From the NCBI RefSeq assembly GCF_000024925.1, contig NC_013521.1, positions 124,001 to 188,000 of the forward strand: a stretch of DNA of 64,000 nt, written 5' to 3'. Both the position numbers and the translations under genes were made by a program. Of this stretch, positions 51,805-61,735 are shown piece by piece (position 1 is the stretch's first letter; every line of letters starts with the position of its first letter). The DNA is from Sanguibacter keddieii DSM 10542. Lineage in GTDB: Bacteria; Actinomycetota; Actinomycetes; Actinomycetales; Cellulomonadaceae. Below the pieces are notes generated by a model. That model was not told the origin of the DNA, ran no database searches, and saw nothing but the letters and a program-made list of their open reading frames with translations.

Positions 51805-51898
51805 GAGACCACTGTGCCGTGGTGCTGCTGTGAGGACACTGAGAGACAGGGACCGGCCGCGCACGGCGTGCCCGTGGGCTGGCTGCCATGCTGGGCGC

Positions 51899-52548
<650 letters not shown>

Positions 52549-52552
<4 letters not shown>

Positions 52553-54096
52553 GCAGGCGGATGAGCCGGACGGAGAGGCACCGGACGGGTCAGCCGTCGC
52601 AGCCGTCGAGCACAGAGGTGCGGGAGCGCCGGGAGGGCGCCAGGCCGCGCCTGTGGTCCCGGTGGTCGTTGCGGCTGCGTCTGACGCTCGTGGCCGCCGG
52701 GCTGTTCGCGGTCGCGCTCGCGCTCGGTGCGACGGTGCTGTCCATGGTGGTCTCGGACGGTCGCGTCGCCGCGCTCGACGAGGTGCTGCGGGGGAGCGCG
52801 ACGACCGTCGCCCGCCTGGCGGAGAGCGACCAGCTGCCCGACGTCCTCCCGGCCACCGAGCCGGGGGAGGTCGCCCAGCTCCTCGACGCCGACGGGCTCG
52901 TGCTCGCCACGTCCGCGAGCGGCAGCCGGACGCTCGCCGTCGTCCCCGCCTCGGTGCTCGCCGAGGCCGAGGCCGAGAGGGAGGTCGCGGGTCGTGGTGA
53001 GGACGGTGCCGCCGCCGGCGACCCGGGCAGCCCAGGAGAGGTCGAGCCCGTGGTCCTCACCACGGACCGATCCGCGTACGCCGGCGGGCTGGTGCGCACC
53101 GCCGTCGTGCCCGTCGAGTGGCAGGGGCGGCAGGCCTGGGCCGTGAGCGTGCTGCCGCTGCGCGAGGTCGAGGGCGTGGTGTCTGCGCTGCGCGTCTCCC
53201 TCGGGGCCGTCGTGCCGTTGCTGTCCCTCACGCTCGGAGCCCTCGTCTGGGCGCTGCTCGGCCGTGCGCTGCGGCCCGTCGAGGAGCTGCGGCGGGGTGC
53301 CGAGGCCGTCACGGCGCGCGGCGGGCCCGGCTCGCTCCCGGTCCCTGCCGCGGGTGCGGAGCTCGGCGACCTCGCCCGCACCCTCAACGCCATGCTCGAC
53401 CGGCTCGAGGCATCCGCCGAGCGCCAGCGCGCCTTCGTGGCCGACGCCGCGCACGAGCTGAGGTCACCCGTCGCCGCCCTGCGGGTCAGCGTCGACATCG
53501 CCCAGCAGCACCCGGACGCGTACACCTCGGCCGAGCTCGCCGCCGACCTAGGGGGCGAGGTGCAGCGGCTCGACCGGCTGGTCGACGACCTCCTCGTGCT
53601 CGCGCGGCTCGGCGCGACGACCACGGCGCGGGAGACCGTCGACCTGCGCGACCTCGCCGAGGACGTCGTCGCCGGGAGCGTCGTCGCGGCCCAGGCGTCG
53701 GCCGCGTCCCGGCCTGCGGGGACCGGGCTGCCCCGGGTCGAGGTCCGCGGCGCGGGCACGGCGGCCACGGACCGGACCGCGGCCGGCCGGGTGGTCCGCA
53801 ACCTCGTCGACAACGCCCTGCGGCACAGTGCCTCACGGGTCCTGGTCGAGGTGCGCGACGGGCGCGTGGTGGTCGAGGACGACGGGCCGGGCATCGCGGC
53901 GGCGGACCGTGAGCGGGTCTTCGAGCGGTTCACCCGCCTCGAGGACGGCCGCCAGCGCGACGCCGGCGGCTCAGGTCTCGGCCTCTCGATCGCCCGCGAG
54001 GTAGCCCGCGACCTCGGCGGCGACGTCTGCCTCACCGCAGCCGAGCCCCGAGGAACCCGAGCCACCCTCACCCTCCCGCCCGCACCCCCGCTCTGA
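52549..54096 (+). CDS. Sensor histidine kinase
   Basis: The 515-residue protein has two membrane helices (about 45-68 and 222-243) around an extracytoplasmic sensor region of ~150 residues without clear family. A HAMP domain follows (LRPVEELRRGAEAVT), then HisKA FVADAAHELRSPVAALR (the phospho-His), and the ATPase with N-box NLVDNALRH, G1 VVEDDGPGI and G2 GSGLGLSIA. The GTG start overlaps the regulator stop by 4 bp. The ~40-residue polar, Arg-rich N-terminus before the first helix is longer than usual. Signal unknown; envelope stress is likely by context. Confidence 0.9.
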
Positions 54097-54132
54097 TCAC
54101 CAAGACCCACCCCGCACCGCCCACCCCACAGT

Positions 54133-54194
54133 CATGCTCGGGGCGCGACGCCGCAGCCCTCCCCGGAGCACCCCGCGGTCGCGCCCGGGGCATG
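54133..54194. terminator. Bidirectional terminator between the kinase and DUF2200 genes
   Basis: CATGCTCGGGGCGCGAC pairs with GTCGCGCCCGGGGCATG with two or three mismatches and a 28-nt loop. An outer CCCACCCCAC/GTGGGGTGTGGG pair extends it. Confidence 0.6.
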
Positions 54195-54205
54195 AGAGGA
54201 GCGTG

Positions 54206-54267
54206 CGGGTGGGGTGTGGGAGAGGGGTGAGGTCAGGGGTCAGGGGGCGGGAGTCGGGGTCAGGGGG
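54206..54267 (+). other. G-rich tract with possible G-quadruplex
   Basis: At least eight runs of three to five G occur on the + strand, several in GGTCAGGGG repeats, between the terminator and the end of the DUF2200 gene. The opposite strand is C-rich. A quadruplex in the kinase transcript or template is possible. Confidence 0.4.
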
Positions 54268-54613
54268 TGCGGAGGATGGAGGTCATCTTCTTGCCGCGGG
54301 CGACCTCGTCGACGAGCTTGTCCATCCAGCGGATCTGCTGCATCAGGGGGTCCTCGACCTCCTCGACGCGGAGACCGCAGATCACGCCGGTGATGAGGGA
54401 GGCGTCCGGGTTCATGGCCGGTGCCTGTGCGAAGAAGGTCTCCAGGTCGGTCTCGTCGGCCAGCACGCGCTCGAGGCCTGCGTCGTCGTACCCCGTGAGC
54501 CACGTGATGACCTGGTGCACCTCGGCGCGGGTGTGCCCCTTGCGCTCGGCCTTGGCCACGTAGTGCGGGTAGATGCTCGCGAAGCTCGTGGTGAAGATCC
54601 GGTGGCCTGCCAT
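54260..54613 (-). CDS. DUF2200 family protein
   Basis: The 117-residue protein reads MAGHRIFTTSFASIYPHYVAKAERKGHTRAEVHQVITWLTGYD, then MNPDASLITGVICGLRVEEVEDPLMQQIRWMDKLVDEVARGKKM. I recognise these blocks as DUF2200. It is predicted helical and cytosolic, and no function is known. ATG has GAGAGGG upstream. It is convergent with the kinase gene. The region from 54614 to 54821 holds its promoter and that of serS; I see no other gene. Confidence 0.85.
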   Translation of the reverse strand: MAGHRIFTTSFASIYPHYVAKAERKGHTRAEVHQVITWLTGYDDAGLERVLADETDLETFFAQAPAMNPDASLITGVICGLRVEEVEDPLMQQIRWMDKLVDEVARGKKMTSILRTP

Positions 54614-54821
54614 CGTCGCCCTCTCGTGGTGGGCGCGCCGCGCCCGGTGTCCCGACCCGCCGATCCTCCCACCTCACCCACGTCCTCATGCCCGGTACGC
54701 GCCGGCACCGCCCTCCGCGGAGGGCCACGGCGACGCGCCACGGACATGAGGGTGGGCGGGTGCGGGGGGCACCCCAGGTACGGCGGACGCGAGAGGTGGC
54801 TGGGGTCGCTAGGCTGTCCGG

Positions 54822-56105
54822 GTGATCGATCTGCGAGTGGTTCGCGACAACCCTGACCTCGTCCGTGCAAGCCAGGTCGCCCGAGGCGACGACCCGGCCC
54901 TCGTCGACCAGGTGCTCGACGCCGACTCCCGGCGCCGCAGCGCGCTGACGGAGTTCGAGCAGCTGCGCGCCGAGCAGAAGTCCCTCGGCAAGGAGGTCGC
55001 CAAGGCTCAGGGCGACGAGCGCGCGGCGCTGCTCGCCCGCACCAAGACCATCGCCGAGCAGGTCAAGGCCCTGCAGGCCGACGCCGACGACGCCGACACG
55101 ACCCTCACCGAGCTCAGCCGGCAGATCGCCAACATCGTGGAGGGCGCGCCCGCCGGCGGCGAGGACGACTACGTCGTGCTCCGCACCGAGGGCACGATCC
55201 GCGACTTCCAGGCCGAGTACGGCGCCGACTTCGTGCCGCGCGACCACCTCGACCTCGGCGAGCGCCTCAAGGCCATCGACACCGAGCGCGGTGCCAAGGT
55301 CTCGGGCTCGCGCTTCTACTACCTCACCGGCATCGGGGCCCGCCTCGAGCTCGCGCTGCTCAACGCCGCGATGGACCAGGCCTACGCGGCCGGCTTCACG
55401 CCGATGATCACCCCGACCCTCGTCAAGCCCGAGATCATGGCGGGCACCGGGTTCCTCGGCGCGCACGCCGACGAGATCTACCGCCTCGAGGCAGACGACC
55501 TCTACCTCACCGGGACGAGCGAGGTCGCGCTCGCGGGCTACCACTCGAACGAGATCCTCGACCTGTCCGACGGGCCGCAGCGCTACGCCGGGTGGAGCGC
55601 CTGCTACCGCCGCGAGGCCGGCTCGTACGGCAAGGACACCCGCGGGATCATCCGAGTGCACCAGTTCCACAAGGTCGAGATGTTCAGCTACGTCCCCGTC
55701 GAGGAGGCCGACGCCGAGCACGAGCGCCTGCTCGCCTGGGAGGAGCAGATGCTCGCCAAGGCCGAGCTGCCCTACCGCGTGATCGACACGGCCGCCGGTG
55801 ACCTCGGCTCGAGCGCCGCCCGCAAGTTCGACTGCGAGGCGTGGCTGCCCACCCAGAACCGGTTCCTCGAGCTCACCTCGACGTCCAACTGCACCACCTT
55901 CCAGGCGCGTCGCCTGGGCATCCGGGAGCGCACCGCGGCCGGCGACACCCGTCCGGTCGCGACGCTCAACGGGACGCTCGGCACCACGCGCTGGATCGTC
56001 GCGATCCTCGAGAACCACCAGCAGGCCGACGGCTCGGTCCGCGTGCCTGAGGGCCTGCGCCCGTACCTGGGCGGCCTCGAGGTCCTCGAGCCGGTCTCGG
56101 CATGA
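54822..56105 (+). CDS. serS: Seryl-tRNA synthetase
   Basis: This class II synthetase of 427 residues has an N-terminal coiled coil (about 30-105) that contacts the tRNA long arm, then motif 2 [31 protein letters not shown] and motif 3 [28 protein letters not shown] is the serine-binding TSE block. Length is standard. TAGGCT ends 6 nt before the GTG and there is no ribosome site, so the mRNA is probably leaderless. Its stop overlaps the HAD gene start (ATGA), a linkage I have seen in other actinobacteria. Confidence 0.95.
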   Translation: MIDLRVVRDNPDLVRASQVARGDDPALVDQVLDADSRRRSALTEFEQLRAEQKSLGKEVAKAQGDERAALLARTKTIAEQVKALQADADDADTTLTELSRQIANIVEGAPAGGEDDYVVLRTEGTIRDFQAEYGADFVPRDHLDLGERLKAIDTERGAKVSGSRFYYLTGIGARLELALLNAAMDQAYAAGFTPMITPTLVKPEIMAGTGFLGAHADEIYRLEADDLYLTGTSEVALAGYHSNEILDLSDGPQRYAGWSACYRREAGSYGKDTRGIIRVHQFHKVEMFSYVPVEEADAEHERLLAWEEQMLAKAELPYRVIDTAAGDLGSSAARKFDCEAWLPTQNRFLELTSTSNCTTFQARRLGIRERTAAGDTRPVATLNGTLGTTRWIVAILENHQQADGSVRVPEGLRPYLGGLEVLEPVSA

Positions 56106-57037
56106 CGCTCGACCTCGGTGGTGCGCCCTCCGGCGGCGGGCCCACGCTCTCGCCCGGGTCCCCCGCCACCGAGGCGCTCACCGCCCGTGCGGCCGCCGAG
56201 GTCGCCGGACGTGCGGCCGACGGCGCGTGCCTCGTGGCCCTCGACGTCGACGGCACCCTCATGTCCTTCGACGAGTTCATCTCGGACGAGGTCCGCGAGT
56301 CGATCACCGCGCTGCGCGAGGCCGGCCACGAGGTGGTCATCGCGACCGGGCGCCCGCTGGTCGGCGCGCTCCCCGTCGCGCGGGAGCTCGGCATCGACTC
56401 CGGCTGGGTGGTGTCGTCGAACGGGTCCGTGACCGCGCGCCTCGACCCGACCCTCCCGGACGGCTACGTGGTCGAGGACGTCGTGCGGTTCGACCCGCGC
56501 GCCGCCCTCGCCGTCATGGCCGAGCACATGCCCTCGGCGCACATCGCGATGGAGGAGGTCGGGGTCGGCTTCTGGGTGACCGACGGCTTCCCGGCACACG
56601 GGACCCACGGCCCGAGCCAGGTGGTGTCCCTCGAGGACCTCGGCGGGCGCGACGCGATCCGCGTGGTGGTCTCCGAGGCGTCGACGCCGACGCGCGAGCT
56701 CGAGCGACGGGTGGAAGAGCTCGGCCTGGTGGCCACGTCGTTCTTCATCTCCGCGACGCGTTGGATGGACGTGGCCCCGCGCGGGGTCACCAAGGCCTCC
56801 GCCCTCGAGCGGCTCCGTGCGCTCTGCTCGGTCCCGGCGGAGCGGACCGTGGCGATCGGCGACGGCGAGAACGACCTCGAGATGCTCGGGTGGGCCGGTC
56901 GCGGCGTCGCGATGGGGCACGCCGAGGCCAAGGTCATCGCCGCGGCCGACGAGGTCACGCTGTCGATCGTCGACGACGGTGCCGTCCCGGTGCTGCGCAG
57001 CATCCTCGACCCAGGACGGGGACAGTCCGTGCCGTGA
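56102..57037 (+). CDS. HAD-superfamily hydrolase, Cof type
   Basis: The 311-residue phosphatase has motif 1 [15 protein letters not shown], motif 2 VIATGRPL, a large C2 cap (from about 95 to 225), then Lys in [10 protein letters not shown] and motif 4 [25 protein letters not shown]. Cof-type enzymes remove phosphate from sugar phosphates or cofactors. The first ~35 residues are an extra leader. It is coupled to serS by ATGA and to the LacI gene by GTGA. Substrate unknown. Confidence 0.85.
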   Translation: MTLDLGGAPSGGGPTLSPGSPATEALTARAAAEVAGRAADGACLVALDVDGTLMSFDEFISDEVRESITALREAGHEVVIATGRPLVGALPVARELGIDSGWVVSSNGSVTARLDPTLPDGYVVEDVVRFDPRAALAVMAEHMPSAHIAMEEVGVGFWVTDGFPAHGTHGPSQVVSLEDLGGRDAIRVVVSEASTPTRELERRVEELGLVATSFFISATRWMDVAPRGVTKASALERLRALCSVPAERTVAIGDGENDLEMLGWAGRGVAMGHAEAKVIAAADEVTLSIVDDGAVPVLRSILDPGRGQSVP

Positions 57038-58101
57038 CCAGCTTCCCGACGGTCCCTCGCCCCAGCGCTGCGGCGAGCATGGACGACGTCGCACGAGCAG
57101 CGGGAGTCTCGACCGCGACGGTGTCGCGGGCGCTGCGGGGGCTCAGCAGCGTGTCGGCCGCCACGCGGGACCGGATCCAGGGTGTGGCGCGGGACCTCGG
57201 GTACGTCGCGTCGCCCTCGGCCGCGAGCCTGGCCTCGGGCCGGACGCGCAGCATCGGGCTGCTCACGCCGTGGGTGGACCGGTGGTTCTACGCCCGCGCG
57301 ATCGACGGCGCGGAGCGCGCCCTGCGGGAGGTCGGCTTCGACGCCCTGCTCTACACCTTCGACCTCTCGAGCGACCAGTCGCGCCCGCGGGTGGACCCGA
57401 GCGTGCTGCGGCGCCGGGTGGACGGCGTCCTCGTGGTGGGCATGCCGCTGAGCCGCGAGGAGGTCGCCTCGCTCGAGGCGCTCGACCTGCCCCTCGCCTT
57501 CGTCGGCACCGGGCGGCACGAGCACGTCACGGTGCGCCTGGACGACGACGCCGCGGGCCGGTGCGCGACCGAGCACCTGCTGGGGCTCGGGCACCGCAGG
57601 ATCGGTCACATCACCGGACCCGCGGGGGTCGAGCACTCGTGGTCGCCCCCGGTCGCGCGGCACGCCGCGTGGCGGGTCGCCCTCGAGGAGGCGAGCGTGG
57701 CCGCCGAGCCCGGCTGGGCCGTCGACGGTGCCTTCGACGTCAACGGCGGGCGCGAGGCCGCGCACCGGCTCCTCGAGACCCACCCGGAGATCACGGCGCT
57801 GTTCGCGGCCTCCGACGAGATGGCCATGGGCGCGATCCTCGCGGCGCGCGAGCGGGGGATCGACGTCCCCGGCGAGCTCTCGGTGATCGGCATCGACGGG
57901 CACGACCTCGGTGAGCTCGTCGGGTTGACGACGGTGGCCCAGGACCCGGCCCGGCAGGGCGGCGAGGCGGCACAGCTGCTGCTGTCGGACATCGCGCTGT
58001 GGGCGGTGCCGGGGTCCGAGAAGGTCTCCGGGGCGTTGCAGGTGCTGCACCCGACGCACCTCGTGGTGCGCTCGTCGACCGCCCCACCTCGGCAGACGTG
58101 A
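57034..58101 (+). CDS. LacI-family transcriptional regulator
   Basis: The 355-residue regulator has helix-turn-helix SMDDVARAAGVSTATVSRALRG (15-36) with a hinge helix in YVASPSAASLASGR, followed by a periplasmic-binding-like effector domain with DRWFYARAIDGAERAL, VDGVLVVG, GHRRIGHITGP and DEMAMGAILAARERG. GTG overlaps the upstream stop. A 20-bp palindrome of LacI type (58146-58165) stands between this gene and the AglE gene, so it probably represses the sugar importer and is released by the imported sugar or a derivative. The sugar is not identified by sequence. Confidence 0.9.
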   Translation: MTSFPTVPRPSAAASMDDVARAAGVSTATVSRALRGLSSVSAATRDRIQGVARDLGYVASPSAASLASGRTRSIGLLTPWVDRWFYARAIDGAERALREVGFDALLYTFDLSSDQSRPRVDPSVLRRRVDGVLVVGMPLSREEVASLEALDLPLAFVGTGRHEHVTVRLDDDAAGRCATEHLLGLGHRRIGHITGPAGVEHSWSPPVARHAAWRVALEEASVAAEPGWAVDGAFDVNGGREAAHRLLETHPEITALFAASDEMAMGAILAARERGIDVPGELSVIGIDGHDLGELVGLTTVAQDPARQGGEAAQLLLSDIALWAVPGSEKVSGALQVLHPTHLVVRSSTAPPRQT

Positions 58102-58145
58102 CAGAACTGTGACCTGAACTGGGCCTCTGCACGGTTGCGCTCAGC

Positions 58146-58165
58146 CCATGCAAGCGCTTGCATGG
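58146..58165 (+). promoter_or_regulatory. LacI-type operator of the aglEFG operon
   Basis: A perfect 20-bp palindrome with core TGCAAGCGCTTGCA. A possible promoter, -35 TTGCGC (58135-58140) and -10 TTGCAT (58158-58163) with 17-bp spacing, is overlapped by it at the -10, so binding would block polymerase. The aglE ATG is 90 bp downstream. Confidence 0.8.
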
Positions 58166-58254
58166 CTTCTGAGCGGTCCCGCAGCAGCGACCTCGGCGTC
58201 CTGCGCTCCCCCCGGAGGGGACCATCCGTCACGACGATGTGAGGAAGCGCAACG

Positions 58255-59628
58255 ATGAGAACACTGAAGCGCCGCGGGTTCGCGGCTGTCGCCGCTGGGG
58301 CGAGCGTCGCGCTCGTGCTGGCTGGTTGCTCGGACAGCGACGGCGGGGGCAGCGACGAGGCCACGGCCGACGTCGACTGCGCCGACTACACGCAGTACAC
58401 CGACGAGTTCGGCGACCTCGAGGGCAAGACCGTCTCGGTCTACACCTCCATCGTCGACCCGGAGTCGCAGGAGCAGATCGACTCCTACAAGCCCTTCACC
58501 GAGTGCACCGGCGTCGAGATCGCCTACGAGGGCTCGCGCGAGTTCGAGGCGCAGCTCCCCGTCCGCATCACGGCCGGCAACGCACCGGACATCGCCTACA
58601 TCCCGCAGCCCGGGTTCCTCAAGTCGCTCGTCGCGGACTTCCCCGACGCCGTCGTGCCGGCCCCGCAGGCCGTCATCGACAACGCCGAGGAGTTCTACAC
58701 CGACTCCTGGGTCGACTACGGCTCCGTCGACGGCACGCTCTACGCGACGCCGCTCGGCGCCAACGTGAAGTCCTTCGTCTGGTACTCCCCGCAGGAGTTC
58801 GCGGACAGCGGCTACGAGGTCCCGACCACGCTCGACGAGCTCATGGCCCTCACCCAGCAGATCGCCGACGAGGGCAAGATCCCGTGGTGCGCCGGTGTCG
58901 AGTCCGGTGACGCGACCGGCTGGCCCGCGACCGACTTCCTCGAGGACATGGTCCTGCGCGTCGCCGGACCGGACGTCTACGACCAGTGGGTCACCCACGA
59001 GATCCCCTTCGACGACCCGGCCATCGTCGAGTCGCTCGGTGCGGTCGGCGACATCCTCAAGAACCCGGACTACGTCAACGGCGGACTGGGCGACGTGCGC
59101 TCGATCGCGGCAGCTCCGTGGAACGAGGCCGGCAACGGCATCCCCGACGGCACCTGCTCGCTGCACCGTGCCGCGAACTTCTACCAGGCCAACTGGGACG
59201 AGTCGCTCACGGTCGCCGAGGACGGCGACGTCTTCGCCTTCTACCTCCCGGGCGAGACCGCTGACGACAAGCCGCTGCTCGGCGGCGGTGAGTTCGTGAC
59301 GGCCTTCGCCGACCGTCCCGAGGTCCAGGCCTTCCACGCCTACCTGTCCAGCCCGCAGTGGGCTGACGCCAAGGCCCAGGTCACCGGCCAGGGCTGGCTC
59401 TCCGCCAACACCGGCTTCGACGGCTCGCTCCTGCAGTCGCCGATCGACCAGCTCTCCTACGACCTCCTCACGGACGAGAGCTACGAGTTCCGCTTCGACG
59501 GCTCGGACATGATGCCCGGCGAGGTCGGCACCGGTGCCTTCTGGAAGCAGATGGTCGACTGGTTCGTCACCGACATCTCTGACGAGCAGGTGCTCTCCAA
59601 CATCGACGCGGCGTGGCCCACCAGCTGA
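58255..59628 (+). CDS. aglE: ABC sugar importer, solute-binding lipoprotein (AglE type)
   Basis: The 457-residue precursor has lipobox LAGC (Cys25) after MRTLKRRGFAAVAAGASVALV. The mature part is a type-1 solute-binding protein: KTVSVYTSIVDPESQEQIDSYKPF, GNAPDIAYIPQPGFL, NVKSFVWYSPQEF, VESGDATGWPATDFLEDMVLR, ADRPEVQAFHAYLSSPQWA. These blocks resemble the alpha-glucoside-binding protein AglE. GAGGAAG precedes the ATG. It is controlled through the palindrome upstream and followed by a strong hairpin. Sugar specificity is inferred from homology only. Confidence 0.88.
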   Translation: MRTLKRRGFAAVAAGASVALVLAGCSDSDGGGSDEATADVDCADYTQYTDEFGDLEGKTVSVYTSIVDPESQEQIDSYKPFTECTGVEIAYEGSREFEAQLPVRITAGNAPDIAYIPQPGFLKSLVADFPDAVVPAPQAVIDNAEEFYTDSWVDYGSVDGTLYATPLGANVKSFVWYSPQEFADSGYEVPTTLDELMALTQQIADEGKIPWCAGVESGDATGWPATDFLEDMVLRVAGPDVYDQWVTHEIPFDDPAIVESLGAVGDILKNPDYVNGGLGDVRSIAAAPWNEAGNGIPDGTCSLHRAANFYQANWDESLTVAEDGDVFAFYLPGETADDKPLLGGGEFVTAFADRPEVQAFHAYLSSPQWADAKAQVTGQGWLSANTGFDGSLLQSPIDQLSYDLLTDESYEFRFDGSDMMPGEVGTGAFWKQMVDWFVTDISDEQVLSNIDAAWPTS

Positions 59629-59644
59629 CGCAGCACTGAACGTC

Positions 59645-59688
59645 GTCCGACGCCGTGCGACCCCACCGGGGCTCGCACGGCGTCGGAC
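59645..59688 (+). terminator. Intercistronic hairpin between aglE and aglF
   Basis: A 16-bp stem (59645-59660 with 59673-59688) has a second small stem, CCCC/GGGG, in the loop. Inside an operon this likely stabilises the aglE message and lets only part of the transcription reach the permeases, as REP hairpins do after malE. Confidence 0.75.
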
Positions 59689-59738
59689 CTGCCTGGGCAG
59701 TGCTGCCCACGCAGTCCCCGCGGCCGTGGAGGTAGAGC

Positions 59739-60728
59739 ATGGACTGGTTCATCAACGCGGAGTCGACGCCGCACAAGCTGGCGCTGATGGTCATCGCCAT
59801 CGTCCTCTTCGTCGTCATCATGGGCGCGATCCTCTTCGCGGTCGACCGCCCCAAGAAGATCCCCCGCTGGGTCGTGACCGCGGGGTTCCTCGGCCCCGCC
59901 ATCCTCGGGCTCGGCTTCGGGCTGCTGTACCCCGGGATCCGGACCATCTGGTCGTCGCTGTTCAACCGCAACGGCGCCGACTTCGTGGGGATCGACAACT
60001 ACATCACCGCGTTCACCGAAGAGCAGTTCCAGGTGGTGCTGAGGAACACCGTCCTGTGGGTGGTCCTGGTCCCGCTCGTCGCGACGCTCGTCGGCCTCGT
60101 CTACGCGGTCCTCGTGGACCGCACCCGCATGGAGTACCTCGCGAAGACGCTGATCTTCCTGCCGATGGCCATCTCCATGGTCGGGGCGAGCATCATCTGG
60201 AAGTTCGTCTACGAGTACAAGCCGGACCAGCCTGGTGTGAACCAGACCGGTGTGCTCAACCAGGTGCTCGTCTGGATCGGGCTCGAACCTCAGCAGTTCT
60301 TGCTCGGGGCGCCCGCCAACACCTTCTTCCTCATCGTCGTCATGATCTGGATCCAGGCCGGTTTCTCCATGACCGTGCTCTCCGCGGCCATCAAGGCCAT
60401 CCCCGACGACATCGTCGAGGCGGCCCGCCTCGACGGGCTCCAGGGGCTGAAGATGTTCCGGTACATCACCGTCCCGAGCATCCGTCCCGCGCTCATCGTC
60501 GTCGTCACGACGATCGCCATGGGCACGCTCAAGGTCTTCGACATCGTCCGGACCATGACCGGCGGCAACTTCGACACCTCGGTGGTCGCGAACGAGTTCT
60601 ACAACCAGAGCTTCGTCATCCGTAACCAGGGTCTCGGTGCCGCCCTCGCGGTGATCCTGTTCATCCTCGTGGTGCCCCTGGTCATCTACAACGTCCGCCA
60701 GCTCCGCATGACCGAGGAGATCCGATGA
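59739..60728 (+). CDS. aglF: ABC sugar importer permease (AglF type)
   Basis: The 329-residue inner-membrane protein has seven to eight helices. The MalF-like family is shown by FLPMAISMVGASIIWKFVYEY and the coupling EAA loop EAARLDGLQGLKMFRYITVPSIRPAL. LAPANTFFLIVVMIWIQAGFSMTVL is typical of AglF. It overlaps aglG by 4 bp (ATGA). Confidence 0.9.
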   Translation: MDWFINAESTPHKLALMVIAIVLFVVIMGAILFAVDRPKKIPRWVVTAGFLGPAILGLGFGLLYPGIRTIWSSLFNRNGADFVGIDNYITAFTEEQFQVVLRNTVLWVVLVPLVATLVGLVYAVLVDRTRMEYLAKTLIFLPMAISMVGASIIWKFVYEYKPDQPGVNQTGVLNQVLVWIGLEPQQFLLGAPANTFFLIVVMIWIQAGFSMTVLSAAIKAIPDDIVEAARLDGLQGLKMFRYITVPSIRPALIVVVTTIAMGTLKVFDIVRTMTGGNFDTSVVANEFYNQSFVIRNQGLGAALAVILFILVVPLVIYNVRQLRMTEEIR

Positions 60729-61672
60729 GCGCCCCCGTGAACCCCGTCGGCCCCCTCGTGAAGTCCGACGGCGACGAGTCGACGCCCAACGTCTCGACGA
60801 AGAGGCTCAGCCGGACGGAGAAGCGTGCGATCGCCGCGAAGGGACGGCTCAGCTCGCCGTGGGCGTCCTTCGTCGCGATCGTGCTCGCGATCCTCTGGAC
60901 CATCCCGACCTTCGGGCTGCTCGTCACCTCGTTCCGGCCCCGGGCCGACATCCGGTCCTCGGGCTGGTGGACGCTCTGGAAGGACCCGACCCTCACCCTC
61001 GAGAACTACTCCGAGGTGCTCTTCGGGTCGTCGACGAGCTTCGCCACGGTGTTCATCAACTCCGTGGTGGTCACGCTGCCCGCTGTGGTCATCCCGATCT
61101 CGCTCGCGCTGCTCGCGTCCTACGCCTTCGCGTGGATCGAGTTCCGCGGACGCGACCTGCTGTTCGTGGCGGTCTTCGCCCTGCAGGTGGTGCCGATCCA
61201 GGTCACCCTGATCCCGCTGCTCTCCCAGTACGTCCAGTGGGGCGTCAACGGGTCGTTCTGGGCCATCTGGCTGTCGCACTCGATCTTCGCGCTGCCGCTC
61301 GCGATCTTCCTGCTGCACAACTTCATGAAGGACATCCCGCCGTCCCTGGTCGAGGCCGCACGGGTCGACGGCGCGGGGCACGTGAAGATCTTCTTCCAGG
61401 TGCTCCTGCCGCTGCTGACGCCGGCGATCGCGTCCTTCGCGATCTTCCAGTTCCTGTGGGTGTGGAACGACCTGCTGGTGTCGCTGACCTTCGGCAGCAC
61501 CGACACGTTCCCGCTCACGGTGCGCATCGCGGAGCTCGCGGGAACCCGTGGCTCGCAGTGGCACCTGCTGTCAGCGGGTGCATTCGTGTCGATGATCGTC
61601 CCGCTGATCGTGTTCTTGGCACTTCAGCGGTACTTTGTGAGGGGACTCCTCGCGGGGTCCGTCAAAGGCTGA
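60725..61672 (+). CDS. aglG: ABC sugar importer permease (AglG type)
   Basis: The 315-residue MalG-like permease starts with a polar ~40-residue leader and has six helices (IVLAILWTIPTFGLLVTSF first). Its EAA loop is EAARVDGAGHVKIFFQVLLPLLTPAI, and the last part LSAGAFVSMIVPLIVFLALQRYFVRGLLAGSVKG is conserved. It is the final gene of the operon. No ATPase gene follows. A multi-sugar ATPase of MsiK type encoded elsewhere would have to energise it. A hairpin ends the unit. Confidence 0.9.
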   Translation: MSAPVNPVGPLVKSDGDESTPNVSTKRLSRTEKRAIAAKGRLSSPWASFVAIVLAILWTIPTFGLLVTSFRPRADIRSSGWWTLWKDPTLTLENYSEVLFGSSTSFATVFINSVVVTLPAVVIPISLALLASYAFAWIEFRGRDLLFVAVFALQVVPIQVTLIPLLSQYVQWGVNGSFWAIWLSHSIFALPLAIFLLHNFMKDIPPSLVEAARVDGAGHVKIFFQVLLPLLTPAIASFAIFQFLWVWNDLLVSLTFGSTDTFPLTVRIAELAGTRGSQWHLLSAGAFVSMIVPLIVFLALQRYFVRGLLAGSVKG

Positions 61673-61675
61673 GCG

Positions 61676-61710
61676 CGGACCCGCTGCACCGGGGAGGGGC
61701 GGCGGGTCCG
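61676..61710. terminator. Terminator between aglG and bpa
   Basis: CGGACCCGC (61676-61684) pairs with GCGGGTCCG (61702-61710), 9 bp with a 17-nt loop. It would serve the convergent pair. Confidence 0.5.
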
Positions 61711-61735
61711 ATGGCTCGGACACTCCAGTGGTGTC

